DNA from: Lentisphaeria bacterium
GTDB lineage: Bacteria; Verrucomicrobiota; Lentisphaeria; Victivallales; UBA1829
NCBI GenBank assembly: GCA_017963105.1
Contig: JAGCTY010000102.1
Location: forward strand, 1 to 41,688
Length of the DNA: 41,688 nucleotides
Direction: 5' to 3'
This document shows, piece by piece, positions 22,563 to 31,023 of the stretch. The first letter of the stretch is position 1; each line of letters opens with the position of its first letter. The notes under the pieces were generated by a model. The model did not search any database, was not told the DNA's origin, and was given only the letters and a program-made list of their open reading frames with translations. The position numbers and the translations under genes are program-made.

Positions 22563-25478
22563 TCAGATCGCGGGAACGCCGCGTCCGCTCTGGTCTTCGC
22601 GGAACGGAGATCCGTCGGGTTTGATCAGGCGGCTGGTCAGGAAGATCAGGAGGTTGGTCTTCTTGGCGCCTTTGCCTTTGCCTTGGAAGAAGCGGCCGAT
22701 CAGCGGGAGGTCGCCGAGGATCGGGTACTGGTCTTCGATCATGGACAGCTCGTCGCGGATCACGCCGCCGAGGACGACGGTTTCGCCGTCGTAGCTCATG
22801 ACGTTCGTGTTCAGGTAACGCGCTTCGATGATCGGCATCTTCAGGGTGTTGGGATACAGCTCGTTGTTTTCTCCCAGCGGGATGGAGTAGGAGTAGTCGG
22901 TCCAGCCGATGAATTCCTGGATGACCGGGGTCATTTCGAGGAAGATCGTGTAGTTGTCCTCTTCCACGCGCGGACGGACCTGGAGCGCGATACCTTCTTC
23001 GGTGGCGCCGCCGAACTGCGGGATGGACGGCGTGAAGACCGGCACGTTGGAGCCGTTGGTGGAGATGGTTTCGAGTTCGGCCTCTTCCCAGTCGGTCGGA
23101 TAGTACTTTTCGGTGACCATGCGGATGACGGCGTTCTGGTTGTTCATGGTCGTCAGGCGCGGCGCGGAAAGGATTTCCGTGGAGTCGGCGTTGTCCAGGG
23201 CGTGGATGCCGCCGGTGAACTGGTAGCCGTCCGCGTTGTAGGTCGACCAGTTGAAGACCGTGTCGTTCTGCGTACCGGTCGTGGCGCCGAAGATGCCGGG
23301 ACTGGTCTGGGAGTTGCGGTTGAAGTGGCTGTTCGGGCCCCAGGTGATGTGGTGTCCGTAGTTCTTCGCCGCTTCGTTCTGGAGGACGCCTTTGTAGTAG
23401 GCCTCGCCGTCTTCCAGGTTCTCGGGAACGAAGTATACATCGCCTTTCGCGACGTTCAGGGACTGCATGTTCCGCGTATCCAGGGACGTGGGGTCGATCG
23501 CCGGGTCAACCCAGGCGGGCTCTTCCCCGGATCCCAGGGATTGGCGACGGGTTTCCGAGGCGTTCTGATAATACATGATGAAGGAGTCGTTGGCGGTAAC
23601 GCCGGTGTTTTCGTCATTGCCGTTGACCGTCGCATACGTCGCGCCGAGCGGCTGGATGCCGCTGGCCGTGACTTCGTCCCACGTCGGGGCGACGCGGGAG
23701 AACGTGTAGTCGAAGGAGAGTTCCTGCAGGTCGTTCATTTCGATTTCGACGAACTTCACCTGGATCAGCACCTGCGGGTCGGAGACGTCCATCTGGTCGA
23801 TGAGGTCTTCCACGCGGTCGAGCGCCTCGGAGGTGTTGTAGACCGTCAGGCGGCTGCTCATCTCGTCGTAGCGGACGGATGCGCCGGTCGGGAACGGGAT
23901 GCCGCGGTCGATCAGGTACTGCTTGACGTTTTCATTGGTCAGGTCGCCGCCGATGATGCCGCTGGCGAGGATTTCCTTGTCGATCGGGAACGTCTTGCGG
24001 ACGAACTCGTCGAGCGGGACGTCCTTGGCCGCGATCACGACCGCGTAGTTTTCGACGCGGAAGTGGAGGTTGGCCGCCTTGCAGATGTAGCGGATGGCGT
24101 CGATCAGGGAGACATTTTCGACCACGAGGTTGACCGTGGTGTTCTCGGCAGTCTGCACGGGCTCTTCGCCGCCGGGGCCGCCGGGGATGTTGTCGTCGTA
24201 GGAGTAGAAATCTCCTTCGTAGGACTCTTCTTCCTCTTCGGGTTCCTCTTCCTCTTCGAACCCGTCATCATCGCCGAATTCGTCTTCTTCGCTGACGGGC
24301 CTGGAGGCGGAATTGGTGTCGTCCGTGTTGAACCGGAGCACGAAGTTGACGCCGATGCGGTCGGGATCCTTGTCCTTGCTGGTGTGCTTAAGGAACTGGA
24401 CGACCTGCGTGATGGAGACTTCCTCGAAGTCGATGCGGTCGATGATGATGTCGTTGAGTTTCTTCTGGGTGGTGCCGACGTTGTCTTCCTTCACCTTGAC
24501 GTCTTCGATGACGACGTCGTCGGAGGTTTCGGACCCGGTCGGGATCGGGGCGATCATTTCCCAGAGGGCTTCCGCTTCACGTTCCAGGTAGACAGCGCCC
24601 TGACGGCGCTTGCCGGTCTCGGATTCGTGGATGTAGATGCGGCGGAGATAGTCGATGGCCGTGATGTTGTAAGGGTCAAGGATGATGACCTGGTTGAACT
24701 TCTCCTGCGCGCGGTTCCATTGCTTGGTGTTGTAGAGCGTCTGGCCCTGGCGGATCAGGACGGAGATGCGCTTCACGCGGTTCTTCGCCTCGGGGATGAG
24801 TTCCTCGTCGGAGGTATCCTTCTTGTACTGGGCGGAGGACTTCATGATGGTGTATTCATCGATGGTCTTGCGCATGATGGGTTCGGAGAGCGGATACACC
24901 TTGATGGCTTCCTCGCACTTTTCGATAGCTTCGTCGTAGAGGCCGATCTGAGCCGTCTCTTCCGCCTCGTTGAAGATCTTCCGCGCCCAGAAGTAGTAGC
25001 AGTTGGAGATCATCTTCTGGACTTCGGCGATCTTCGCCTTGTTGGCGTCCGGGACTTCGCCGTTGACGACGTCCTGCTCAAGAAGCTTCAGGACATCGAC
25101 GTAGGCGTCGACCGCGACGTCGTATTCTTCGTGCTCGAATGCGGAGGACGCCTTCTTCATGAGTTCGTCGGCGTTTTTCCTCATCGCATCGCGGGCGATC
25201 AGTTCTTCGATGGATGCGGCGGTCTGATCCCGAAGCGCTTCCTTTTCTGCGTCGGTGAGTTCGGCCTCGGGCTGTTCTTCGGTCGTCTCGGCGACGGGAA
25301 TCTCTTCTTCCTCGACCGTCTCAACGACGGGAATTTCTTCTTCCTCGAGGATCACGTCCTCGACGTCCTGCGCGAGGACGGGGATCGAGAACGCGAGCGC
25401 CAGGAGGATGGCGGAATAGCGGGGGAATGCGTGCATGGGAGCCTCCATGAAATATTTCATATCTTTAATCTTCTTCAT
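22563..25478 (-). CDS. Secretin with TPR N-terminus, second copy (Amuc_1098-like)
   Basis: 971 aa outer-membrane secretin. Signal peptide after a short basic start (AILLALAFSIPVLAQD), then an acidic Glu-rich stretch, TPR-like helices (about 90-310), secretin N-domains (TVNLVVENVSLIDAIRYICK; SSRLTVYNTSEALDRVEDLIDQM), and the pore domain (DSTEILSAPRLTTMNNQNAVIRMVTEKYYP; YDGETVVLGGVI; PILGDLPLIGRFFQGKGKG). A second acidic insert (about 395-440) lies between the N-domains. AAGGAG precedes the start. It begins 12 bp after the stop of the first secretin gene, to which it is paralogous. Last gene of the operon. Confidence 0.9.
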   Translation of the reverse strand: MKKIKDMKYFMEAPMHAFPRYSAILLALAFSIPVLAQDVEDVILEEEEIPVVETVEEEEIPVAETTEEQPEAELTDAEKEALRDQTAASIEELIARDAMRKNADELMKKASSAFEHEEYDVAVDAYVDVLKLLEQDVVNGEVPDANKAKIAEVQKMISNCYYFWARKIFNEAEETAQIGLYDEAIEKCEEAIKVYPLSEPIMRKTIDEYTIMKSSAQYKKDTSDEELIPEAKNRVKRISVLIRQGQTLYNTKQWNRAQEKFNQVIILDPYNITAIDYLRRIYIHESETGKRRQGAVYLEREAEALWEMIAPIPTGSETSDDVVIEDVKVKEDNVGTTQKKLNDIIIDRIDFEEVSITQVVQFLKHTSKDKDPDRIGVNFVLRFNTDDTNSASRPVSEEDEFGDDDGFEEEEEPEEEEESYEGDFYSYDDNIPGGPGGEEPVQTAENTTVNLVVENVSLIDAIRYICKAANLHFRVENYAVVIAAKDVPLDEFVRKTFPIDKEILASGIIGGDLTNENVKQYLIDRGIPFPTGASVRYDEMSSRLTVYNTSEALDRVEDLIDQMDVSDPQVLIQVKFVEIEMNDLQELSFDYTFSRVAPTWDEVTASGIQPLGATYATVNGNDENTGVTANDSFIMYYQNASETRRQSLGSGEEPAWVDPAIDPTSLDTRNMQSLNVAKGDVYFVPENLEDGEAYYKGVLQNEAAKNYGHHITWGPNSHFNRNSQTSPGIFGATTGTQNDTVFNWSTYNADGYQFTGGIHALDNADSTEILSAPRLTTMNNQNAVIRMVTEKYYPTDWEEAELETISTNGSNVPVFTPSIPQFGGATEEGIALQVRPRVEEDNYTIFLEMTPVIQEFIGWTDYSYSIPLGENNELYPNTLKMPIIEARYLNTNVMSYDGETVVLGGVIRDELSMIEDQYPILGDLPLIGRFFQGKGKGAKKTNLLIFLTSRLIKPDGSPFREDQSGRGVPAI

Positions 25479-25490
25479 TTCAGCTTCTCC

Positions 25491-28166
25491 TTACCGTCTG
25501 AAGTCCGGGAGACCGTTTTGCGTGTTGGTCCGGACAGGGATGCCGTCGCCGCTGATCAGGCGCGTCGACACCGAAATGATCAGGTTGTCCTTGTGGGACT
25601 CGGCGGCGGACTCGGTGAACAGGCGGCCGATGAGCGGGATGTCCGCGAAGATGGGCCATCTGTCGCTGAGTTGTCCGTGCGTATCGCTGAGGATACCGCC
25701 GATGACCACGGTCTGGCCGTCGTAGACCTTGATCGTCGTCTGGACTTCACGGTTGGAGATTTCCGGCATCTTGAGCGTCATGGGATACTCTTCGCCGGAT
25801 GCGAATTCGCCGATCACGTAGTTGTAGCTGTAGTCGGACCAGCCGGTGAGATCGGTGACCGAGGGATTCAGCTCCAGGCGGATCGTGTAGTTGTTGGGCT
25901 GCAGGGTCGGCGTGACCGTCAGGCTGGTGCCGATGTCGCGTGCGCCGCCGAATTCCGGATAGGAAGGTTCGAACGTGACGCTGGAACCGCAGCTGGTGGA
26001 GATTTCAGGCTCGGTCCAGCGTTCCGGGAAGTACATCTGGCGGACCATCTGAACCTGCGCCTGACGGCCGGAAACGGTCACGACCTTCGGCGTGGAGAGG
26101 ATTTCCGAACGGTCGGTACGGTCGATGGCGTTGATCGTGAGGAAGAGGCTCCAGCTGCCGCCGGGACCGAAGTTCGGAAGGAGGTTCAGGTTGTTCACGA
26201 GCGTGTTGTCGGCGAAACCGGAACTGATGTCCGGGGTCGTGAGCGCGAAGCTGAAATGCTCGCCGTCGGTGGCGGTGTGGGTCAGCGTCCAGTCGAAGCC
26301 GAGTTCCTCCAGGTCGTTCATCTTGATCTCGACCATCTTGGACTCGATGAGGATCAGAGGATCCTGCATGTCCATGTCGCGGATGGCGAATTCGAGCTGG
26401 CGGATGTTCTCGGGGGTGTTCACGACCGTGAGCTTGTTGGCGCGGGCGTCGTAGGCGATGGAGGAGCCGTCCTCGAACGGGATGCCGCTCTCGGCGAAGT
26501 AGGTGCGGAGCGTTTCCGGCGCGATCGAGGTGACGCGCATGCTGTCGGGATCGGACTCGGCGCCGCTCAGCGTGATGAGGTTGCCGACGGTGTCGCCCGA
26601 GCCGATCGTGTCTTCCTGCGTGATGCCGTCGCCGATGCCTTCGGCGCGCATGTTGCCGACGATGCGCAGGATGGTGGCCTGCCGGATCGGAATGTAGCGC
26701 GTGATCATGTCGCTGACGTCGGAACCGGATCCGATCGTGATGATCTTGTCGGTTTCGTCGATGCGGAAGTTAAGGCCGGTGATCTTGCAGATGTAGCGGA
26801 TGACTTCGTACAGCGGGATCTGGTCAAGGTTGAGCGTGACGGTCTTGTCCGCGTATTTTTCGGACTGCGGGACGATGATGTTGAAGCCTTCGCCCTGCGG
26901 GTCGAGGTCCTTGCTGCGGGCGCGCAGAAGCGAGATCGCGGACGTGATGTCGGACCCTTCGAATTCGATGTGGTCGATCATCAGGTCGTTCAGACGGTTG
27001 TACAGCTCGTTGCCCGCGGCTTCGTAGGGATCGGCGCTGCCGGTGATCACGATGTTGCGGACGTCGGGGATGCTCTCCACCCAGGCCCAGTCGGACTGCG
27101 CCTGCTCGCGGAGGAGTTCGTTGTACACGCGGACGTCGGCAATGGCGTAGAGTCTGCGGTAAATCTTTTCCAGAAGGGTGATGGCGTCCTCGTTATAGGG
27201 GTCCTTCACCAGGATCTGTTCCATCTTGTCGCGGGCTTCGTCCCATGCATCGTTCTGGTAGAGGAACTGGCCCGCGCGGAACAGGAGATTGATCTCGCGC
27301 TGGCGTTCATAGTAGCGGGGATCGACGGCGTCGAGGCTGGTCTCGTCCCAGAAATTCTGGCTGTCGATGCGTTCCTGCGTCGAGAACCTCATGGACTCGA
27401 CGGTGGCGGCGAACTGGTCTTTCTTTTTCTTGACCGGGTCGTTGGCGATGGCGACCTGGAGTTCGGCGTTGTCGTAGGAGGGGACGACGTAGTTGCCGTC
27501 CTCGTCGATTCCGGGAGGAATGCCGAGGTAGTAGACGACGTTGGCGCAGATCAGGTCCTTGAGGAGCTTCTGGCCGATTACGATCGTCTCGTCGGTATGT
27601 TTGGTGTCGGAGAGGATGAGGAGCTTGTTGAACGTGTCCTCGCATTCTTCGAGGATCTTGTTGCCGTAGAGGATCTGGGCTTTCTTGCGTTCATTGGCGA
27701 GACGGTCCGCGAAGGCGGCCCTGGTCGGGGACACTTCGCACTTTTCGAGTTCGGCCTTCGCGTCGTCGAAGAGTTTGAACGCGGCATCGAACTGTTTTTC
27801 GTTCGTGCGGGTGATGGCTTTCGCGAGAAGCTCGTTGAACAGCGCCTCGTTCTCAAGCATGTCCGCTTCCACGGAGGTTGTGATTTCCAGTTCCTCGTCG
27901 GAAAGGGCGGGTTCTTCCGGTTCGGCTTCCGCATCAGCGTCAGCGTCGGCTTCCGCATCGGTTTCCGCTTCGGCCTCAGCCTCAATGGCTTCCGCGTCGC
28001 CGCCGGAAACCGTTTCCTCCGCGATTTCCGTTACTACCGCATCGTCATCCGCCGGCAGAGGCTCGTCCTGAGCGGAAAGCATCAGGGCTGTCAGGCCGAA
28101 CGCGAGCGCGAAGACGGCGGCGGGCCGGAGGATCGGGCGAAGAAAACAATGGGGTCTCATCTTCAT
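25491..28166 (-). CDS. Secretin with TPR N-terminus, first copy (Amuc_1098-like)
   Basis: 891 aa outer-membrane secretin. Signal peptide at 1-33; low-complexity acidic region at 55-90 (Glu/Ala/Asp repeats); TPR-like helices at about 100-350; secretin N-domains (KTVTLNLDQIPLYEVIRYIC at 441-460; ANKLTVVNTPENIRQLE); pore domain with DRSEILSTPKVVTVSGRQAQVQMVRQMYFP, YDGQTVVIGGILSD and PIFADIPLIGRLF. It forms a gated channel for a pilus or secreted substrate. AAGGATGAG precedes the start. It lies 66 bp after the Amuc_1099-like gene, with the second secretin following. Confidence 0.9.
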   Translation of the reverse strand: MKMRPHCFLRPILRPAAVFALAFGLTALMLSAQDEPLPADDDAVVTEIAEETVSGGDAEAIEAEAEAETDAEADADADAEAEPEEPALSDEELEITTSVEADMLENEALFNELLAKAITRTNEKQFDAAFKLFDDAKAELEKCEVSPTRAAFADRLANERKKAQILYGNKILEECEDTFNKLLILSDTKHTDETIVIGQKLLKDLICANVVYYLGIPPGIDEDGNYVVPSYDNAELQVAIANDPVKKKKDQFAATVESMRFSTQERIDSQNFWDETSLDAVDPRYYERQREINLLFRAGQFLYQNDAWDEARDKMEQILVKDPYNEDAITLLEKIYRRLYAIADVRVYNELLREQAQSDWAWVESIPDVRNIVITGSADPYEAAGNELYNRLNDLMIDHIEFEGSDITSAISLLRARSKDLDPQGEGFNIIVPQSEKYADKTVTLNLDQIPLYEVIRYICKITGLNFRIDETDKIITIGSGSDVSDMITRYIPIRQATILRIVGNMRAEGIGDGITQEDTIGSGDTVGNLITLSGAESDPDSMRVTSIAPETLRTYFAESGIPFEDGSSIAYDARANKLTVVNTPENIRQLEFAIRDMDMQDPLILIESKMVEIKMNDLEELGFDWTLTHTATDGEHFSFALTTPDISSGFADNTLVNNLNLLPNFGPGGSWSLFLTINAIDRTDRSEILSTPKVVTVSGRQAQVQMVRQMYFPERWTEPEISTSCGSSVTFEPSYPEFGGARDIGTSLTVTPTLQPNNYTIRLELNPSVTDLTGWSDYSYNYVIGEFASGEEYPMTLKMPEISNREVQTTIKVYDGQTVVIGGILSDTHGQLSDRWPIFADIPLIGRLFTESAAESHKDNLIISVSTRLISGDGIPVRTNTQNGLPDFRR

Positions 28167-28232
28167 TGTCTCATCCTTGGTTGTTTTATTTTGAATTATT
28201 GACTATGTATCAACGGGGTTGGGGTGTGCGGA

Positions 28233-29429
28233 TTATCTCTGGCGCTGAAGGAACGGCGAGCTGTCCCTGCGGGTCGGCGTGGTGGGCGGCGCTCCGGGAA
28301 TTGCGCTGCCGGAGTTCGTAGTCGTCGTGGCGGGCGTATCCTTCGGAGCAAGCGGTATATTGTAGGTCTGCGGGGTATCGCCGACGGATTCCACGACGAC
28401 CGCCTTCGTGGCGGGATCGGCGGAAACGACCGTATACAGTTCTTCGCCGGTCTTCTCGGTACCGAGCTTGAACGTGGCGCCGACCTGGGAGATGAACTTG
28501 GTGTCGAACAGGGCGTTGAGGAACCTCACGCGCGGCGCGGGATCGTAGACAGCCTGTTTGGGGCGGCAGGCGATGCGCTCGACTTTGCCGACGCGCTGGA
28601 TGTAGACGATCGGGGACTGCGTCTTGTCGTCCACTTCGATGTCCACGACGCTGAAGTCGACGTTATTGTTCTTGAACGTGCCGCGGTCAATCTGGACGAA
28701 CTCGGAGCGCTTCCTGTCGTTGCGGACGACGTTGAAGGTGGCCTGCCAGTCCTTCTTGTCTTTCTTGGTCATATCGACGGAGACGAGTTCCAGGCCGGTG
28801 AAACGCTGCTGGCTGATCGCGTCGACGTAAACCTGCGTGATATAATTCGGATGGCTGAGCGGGTCGGTGGGATTGGTCTTCGCCTTGAACTCCTGCGTCA
28901 GGGAGAAGCCGTCGTTGTCCTCGTCCGAATCGGGATGCGTGTACTCGGAACTGATGTTGTATTCCTTTTCCCATTCGTCCGGGATGTTGTTGCCGTTCTG
29001 ATCGGCCTTGCCGGCGAGTTCATTTTCCTCGACCTTGATGCGCGGCGCAAGGGCCTTGCCGCAGGCGGGGCACTTGCCGTTCTTCGTTTCGCCGATGGCC
29101 GGATAGGCGTTGGCGGGGATCAGCACATGGCAGAAAACGCATTCGGCCATGGGATACGGCGCCATCAGCTGCGTCCTGTTTGCGGAATCATCCTCGGAAG
29201 CGACCGTGTTCCATTCGGAGAAGATGGTTTCCATCTTGTATTTGGGACCGGCGGAGAAGTCGATGGTTTCGTAGTCGGACGGCTTCTGGACCGGGTTCAC
29301 CTTTGCGTCGACGTACTTGTTCTGAGCCTGCTGGATAAACACCAGCGAATAGTAAAGCAGGGCCGTGAAAAGGATAAGCAGGGCCGCTAAAATGATTTTT
29401 TCGTAGTGCGCGAGAAGAAACTTTTTCAT
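28233..29429 (-). CDS. Amuc_1099-like pilus system protein with zinc ribbon and calcium-binding segment
   Basis: 398 aa inner-membrane protein. One N-terminal helix (about 10-32) anchors a periplasmic part. CVFC (97-100) and CPAC (120-123) make a zinc ribbon. Residues 143-190 contain D-rich calcium-type repeats (DQNGNNIPDEWE; DSDEDNDGF...TNPTDP) like thrombospondin type 3 segments. The C-terminus is a Pro/Thr-rich tail with SAIPGAPP (375-382), also found in the neighbouring Amuc_1100-like protein. Its position between the Amuc_1100-like and secretin genes is the main reason for the name. It may bridge inner-membrane complex and secretin, as PilP does; that is inference. Confidence 0.7.
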   Translation of the reverse strand: MKKFLLAHYEKIILAALLILFTALLYYSLVFIQQAQNKYVDAKVNPVQKPSDYETIDFSAGPKYKMETIFSEWNTVASEDDSANRTQLMAPYPMAECVFCHVLIPANAYPAIGETKNGKCPACGKALAPRIKVEENELAGKADQNGNNIPDEWEKEYNISSEYTHPDSDEDNDGFSLTQEFKAKTNPTDPLSHPNYITQVYVDAISQQRFTGLELVSVDMTKKDKKDWQATFNVVRNDRKRSEFVQIDRGTFKNNNVDFSVVDIEVDDKTQSPIVYIQRVGKVERIACRPKQAVYDPAPRVRFLNALFDTKFISQVGATFKLGTEKTGEELYTVVSADPATKAVVVESVGDTPQTYNIPLAPKDTPATTTTNSGSAIPGAPPTTPTRRDSSPFLQRQR

Positions 29430-29442
29430 TTAGCCTGCTCCG

Positions 29443-31023
29443 TCATTGGGGGGTGATATTGTCGGCACGATAGAACAGATAATTCACAACGATCGTGCAT
29501 TCGATCTCGTCCCGGGTTTCGCCGATCAGAACTTTGCCGTAATCGGGATGATGCGGGTCGGTAAGCTCATAGGAACTCGACGCCGTTGTCACGACGGCGT
29601 TCTGGTCGGTGGTGGTCTGCTGCTGGGCCGCATTCTGGTCGGCGGGCGGCGCTCCGGGGATCGCGGACTGCGTGTTGCCGCGCCGGGCCGTCTGCGTTCC
29701 GCCGAGGGTGTCCGTGTGGGAGGCGACGACGGCATTCGCGTTGATCAGGTCTTCGTACGGGGCGGAGAACTTGATGTCCTTGATGACATACACGCGGTCG
29801 GTCTTGTATGCGTTGTGCAGAGAGTTGATGAACGCGTCGATCGCATCCATGGAGGCGATCATGTCGAGCGTATAGGTGAAATAGAGGATGGGGCCTTCGG
29901 CGTCGCCGTCCATGGTGGAGCCGTAGAACACGCCGGCATTCATGGATTTCAGGCGGCCGATTCCGGCGTCCTTCATCCTGCGGAAGAGGTCTTCCTTGAT
30001 CTGGAAGTTGCGGATGATCGGGATGACCATTTCAGGCACGGGGAGCGCCTGGCGGTTGAGGTTCTTTCCGTAGATGAAATCCTGGACGAGCTGTTCCTTT
30101 TCGATCGCTTCCGCCTCGGCAATGCCGGGGATGATGTCGGACGCAAGGTACTTTTCGTAGAGGAAATCGATGTAGTTCTTGCAGTCGCGCTGGCGCATCA
30201 GGCGCGGGAGCCCGAGGGCGTCGAGGAAGAGTTCGTGCGCGACCCTGTCGTTCACGTTCTCAAGCGTGAGCGCCTGGACGTCATCGCGGAAGATGGCGAA
30301 AGCCTGCGCGAACTTCGCGGCGGCAGCCTTGCGGAAATCCTCGGCGCGGGCGGGGTCGACCACTTCCGGGGCCTCGATGATCTGGTTGAACAGCTTATCG
30401 AAGAGCTGCGAGCGCTCGGTCTGGATCGAATCGGGGATGACGAACGTGTCATCGTCGGAATCCTGGTGAATCTCCCTGTAGAGGTCGGCGAGCAGGGAGC
30501 GGAGCGTTTCCTCGTCGAAGGCGAGGACGACGCGGTTGGACGCCGGATCGTAGAATTCCTTCTCCTCGTCGGTCGGGGGCGCGGGCGTCGCGGGCTTGGT
30601 CTCCGTGACTTCCTCTTCGTCCTCTTCGTCTTCCTCGTCCTTTTCGGGCGCCGGTTTCGGCTTGGCGACGAGGCTCGGATCAACGGGGAGATCGGTCTTG
30701 AGTTCGGCCGGGGACGCGATGTTTTTCAGGAGCTTGAGCAGGGCGGGACGGTAGGGCTTGCCGAAATGACGGTAGATCAGAACATTCTTCTTGCTCAGCG
30801 TCTCGGTATCGGCCTTGATTCTTGTTTCGCTTTCCGCCACACTGTTGGGTTTGCGCGCGGAGTCGATGGATTCGATCGTCCTGACGTTCTCGTCGATTTC
30901 GTTCATGGACTGGGCGATCGTCCGTCTCTTTCCTTCAATAAGGAAAAGCAGGACAATGCTGCTGACAAGCGTAAAGGCCAGAATGATCGTGAGGCCGATA
31001 TTTTTCAGGATAAACTGTTTCAT
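29443..31023 (-). CDS. Amuc_1100-like pilus system protein
   Basis: 526 aa. A single N-terminal membrane helix (about 8-28) followed by a coiled coil (about 30-90), an acidic linker (EKDEEDEEDEEEVTE), an alpha-helical middle, and a C-terminal alpha/beta domain (FTYTLDMIASMDAIDAFINSLHNAY) like that of PilO/Amuc_1100, then a Thr/Gln-rich insert with SAIPGAPP and a final beta segment. It is longer than Akkermansia Amuc_1100. Its ATG shares one base with the PilM stop (TAATG), and the ribosome site GGAGGAAG lies in the poly-Glu codons of that gene. In type IV pili the equivalent protein (PilO) aligns the inner-membrane complex. Confidence 0.72.
   Translation of the reverse strand: MKQFILKNIGLTIILAFTLVSSIVLLFLIEGKRRTIAQSMNEIDENVRTIESIDSARKPNSVAESETRIKADTETLSKKNVLIYRHFGKPYRPALLKLLKNIASPAELKTDLPVDPSLVAKPKPAPEKDEEDEEDEEEVTETKPATPAPPTDEEKEFYDPASNRVVLAFDEETLRSLLADLYREIHQDSDDDTFVIPDSIQTERSQLFDKLFNQIIEAPEVVDPARAEDFRKAAAAKFAQAFAIFRDDVQALTLENVNDRVAHELFLDALGLPRLMRQRDCKNYIDFLYEKYLASDIIPGIAEAEAIEKEQLVQDFIYGKNLNRQALPVPEMVIPIIRNFQIKEDLFRRMKDAGIGRLKSMNAGVFYGSTMDGDAEGPILYFTYTLDMIASMDAIDAFINSLHNAYKTDRVYVIKDIKFSAPYEDLINANAVVASHTDTLGGTQTARRGNTQSAIPGAPPADQNAAQQQTTTDQNAVVTTASSSYELTDPHHPDYGKVLIGETRDEIECTIVVNYLFYRADNITPQ

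Noticed and set aside
22683-28202. An 1839-codon open frame on the plus strand
   Set aside because: It runs antisense across both secretin genes; the length comes from high GC content and codon bias, and it has no recognisable domain.
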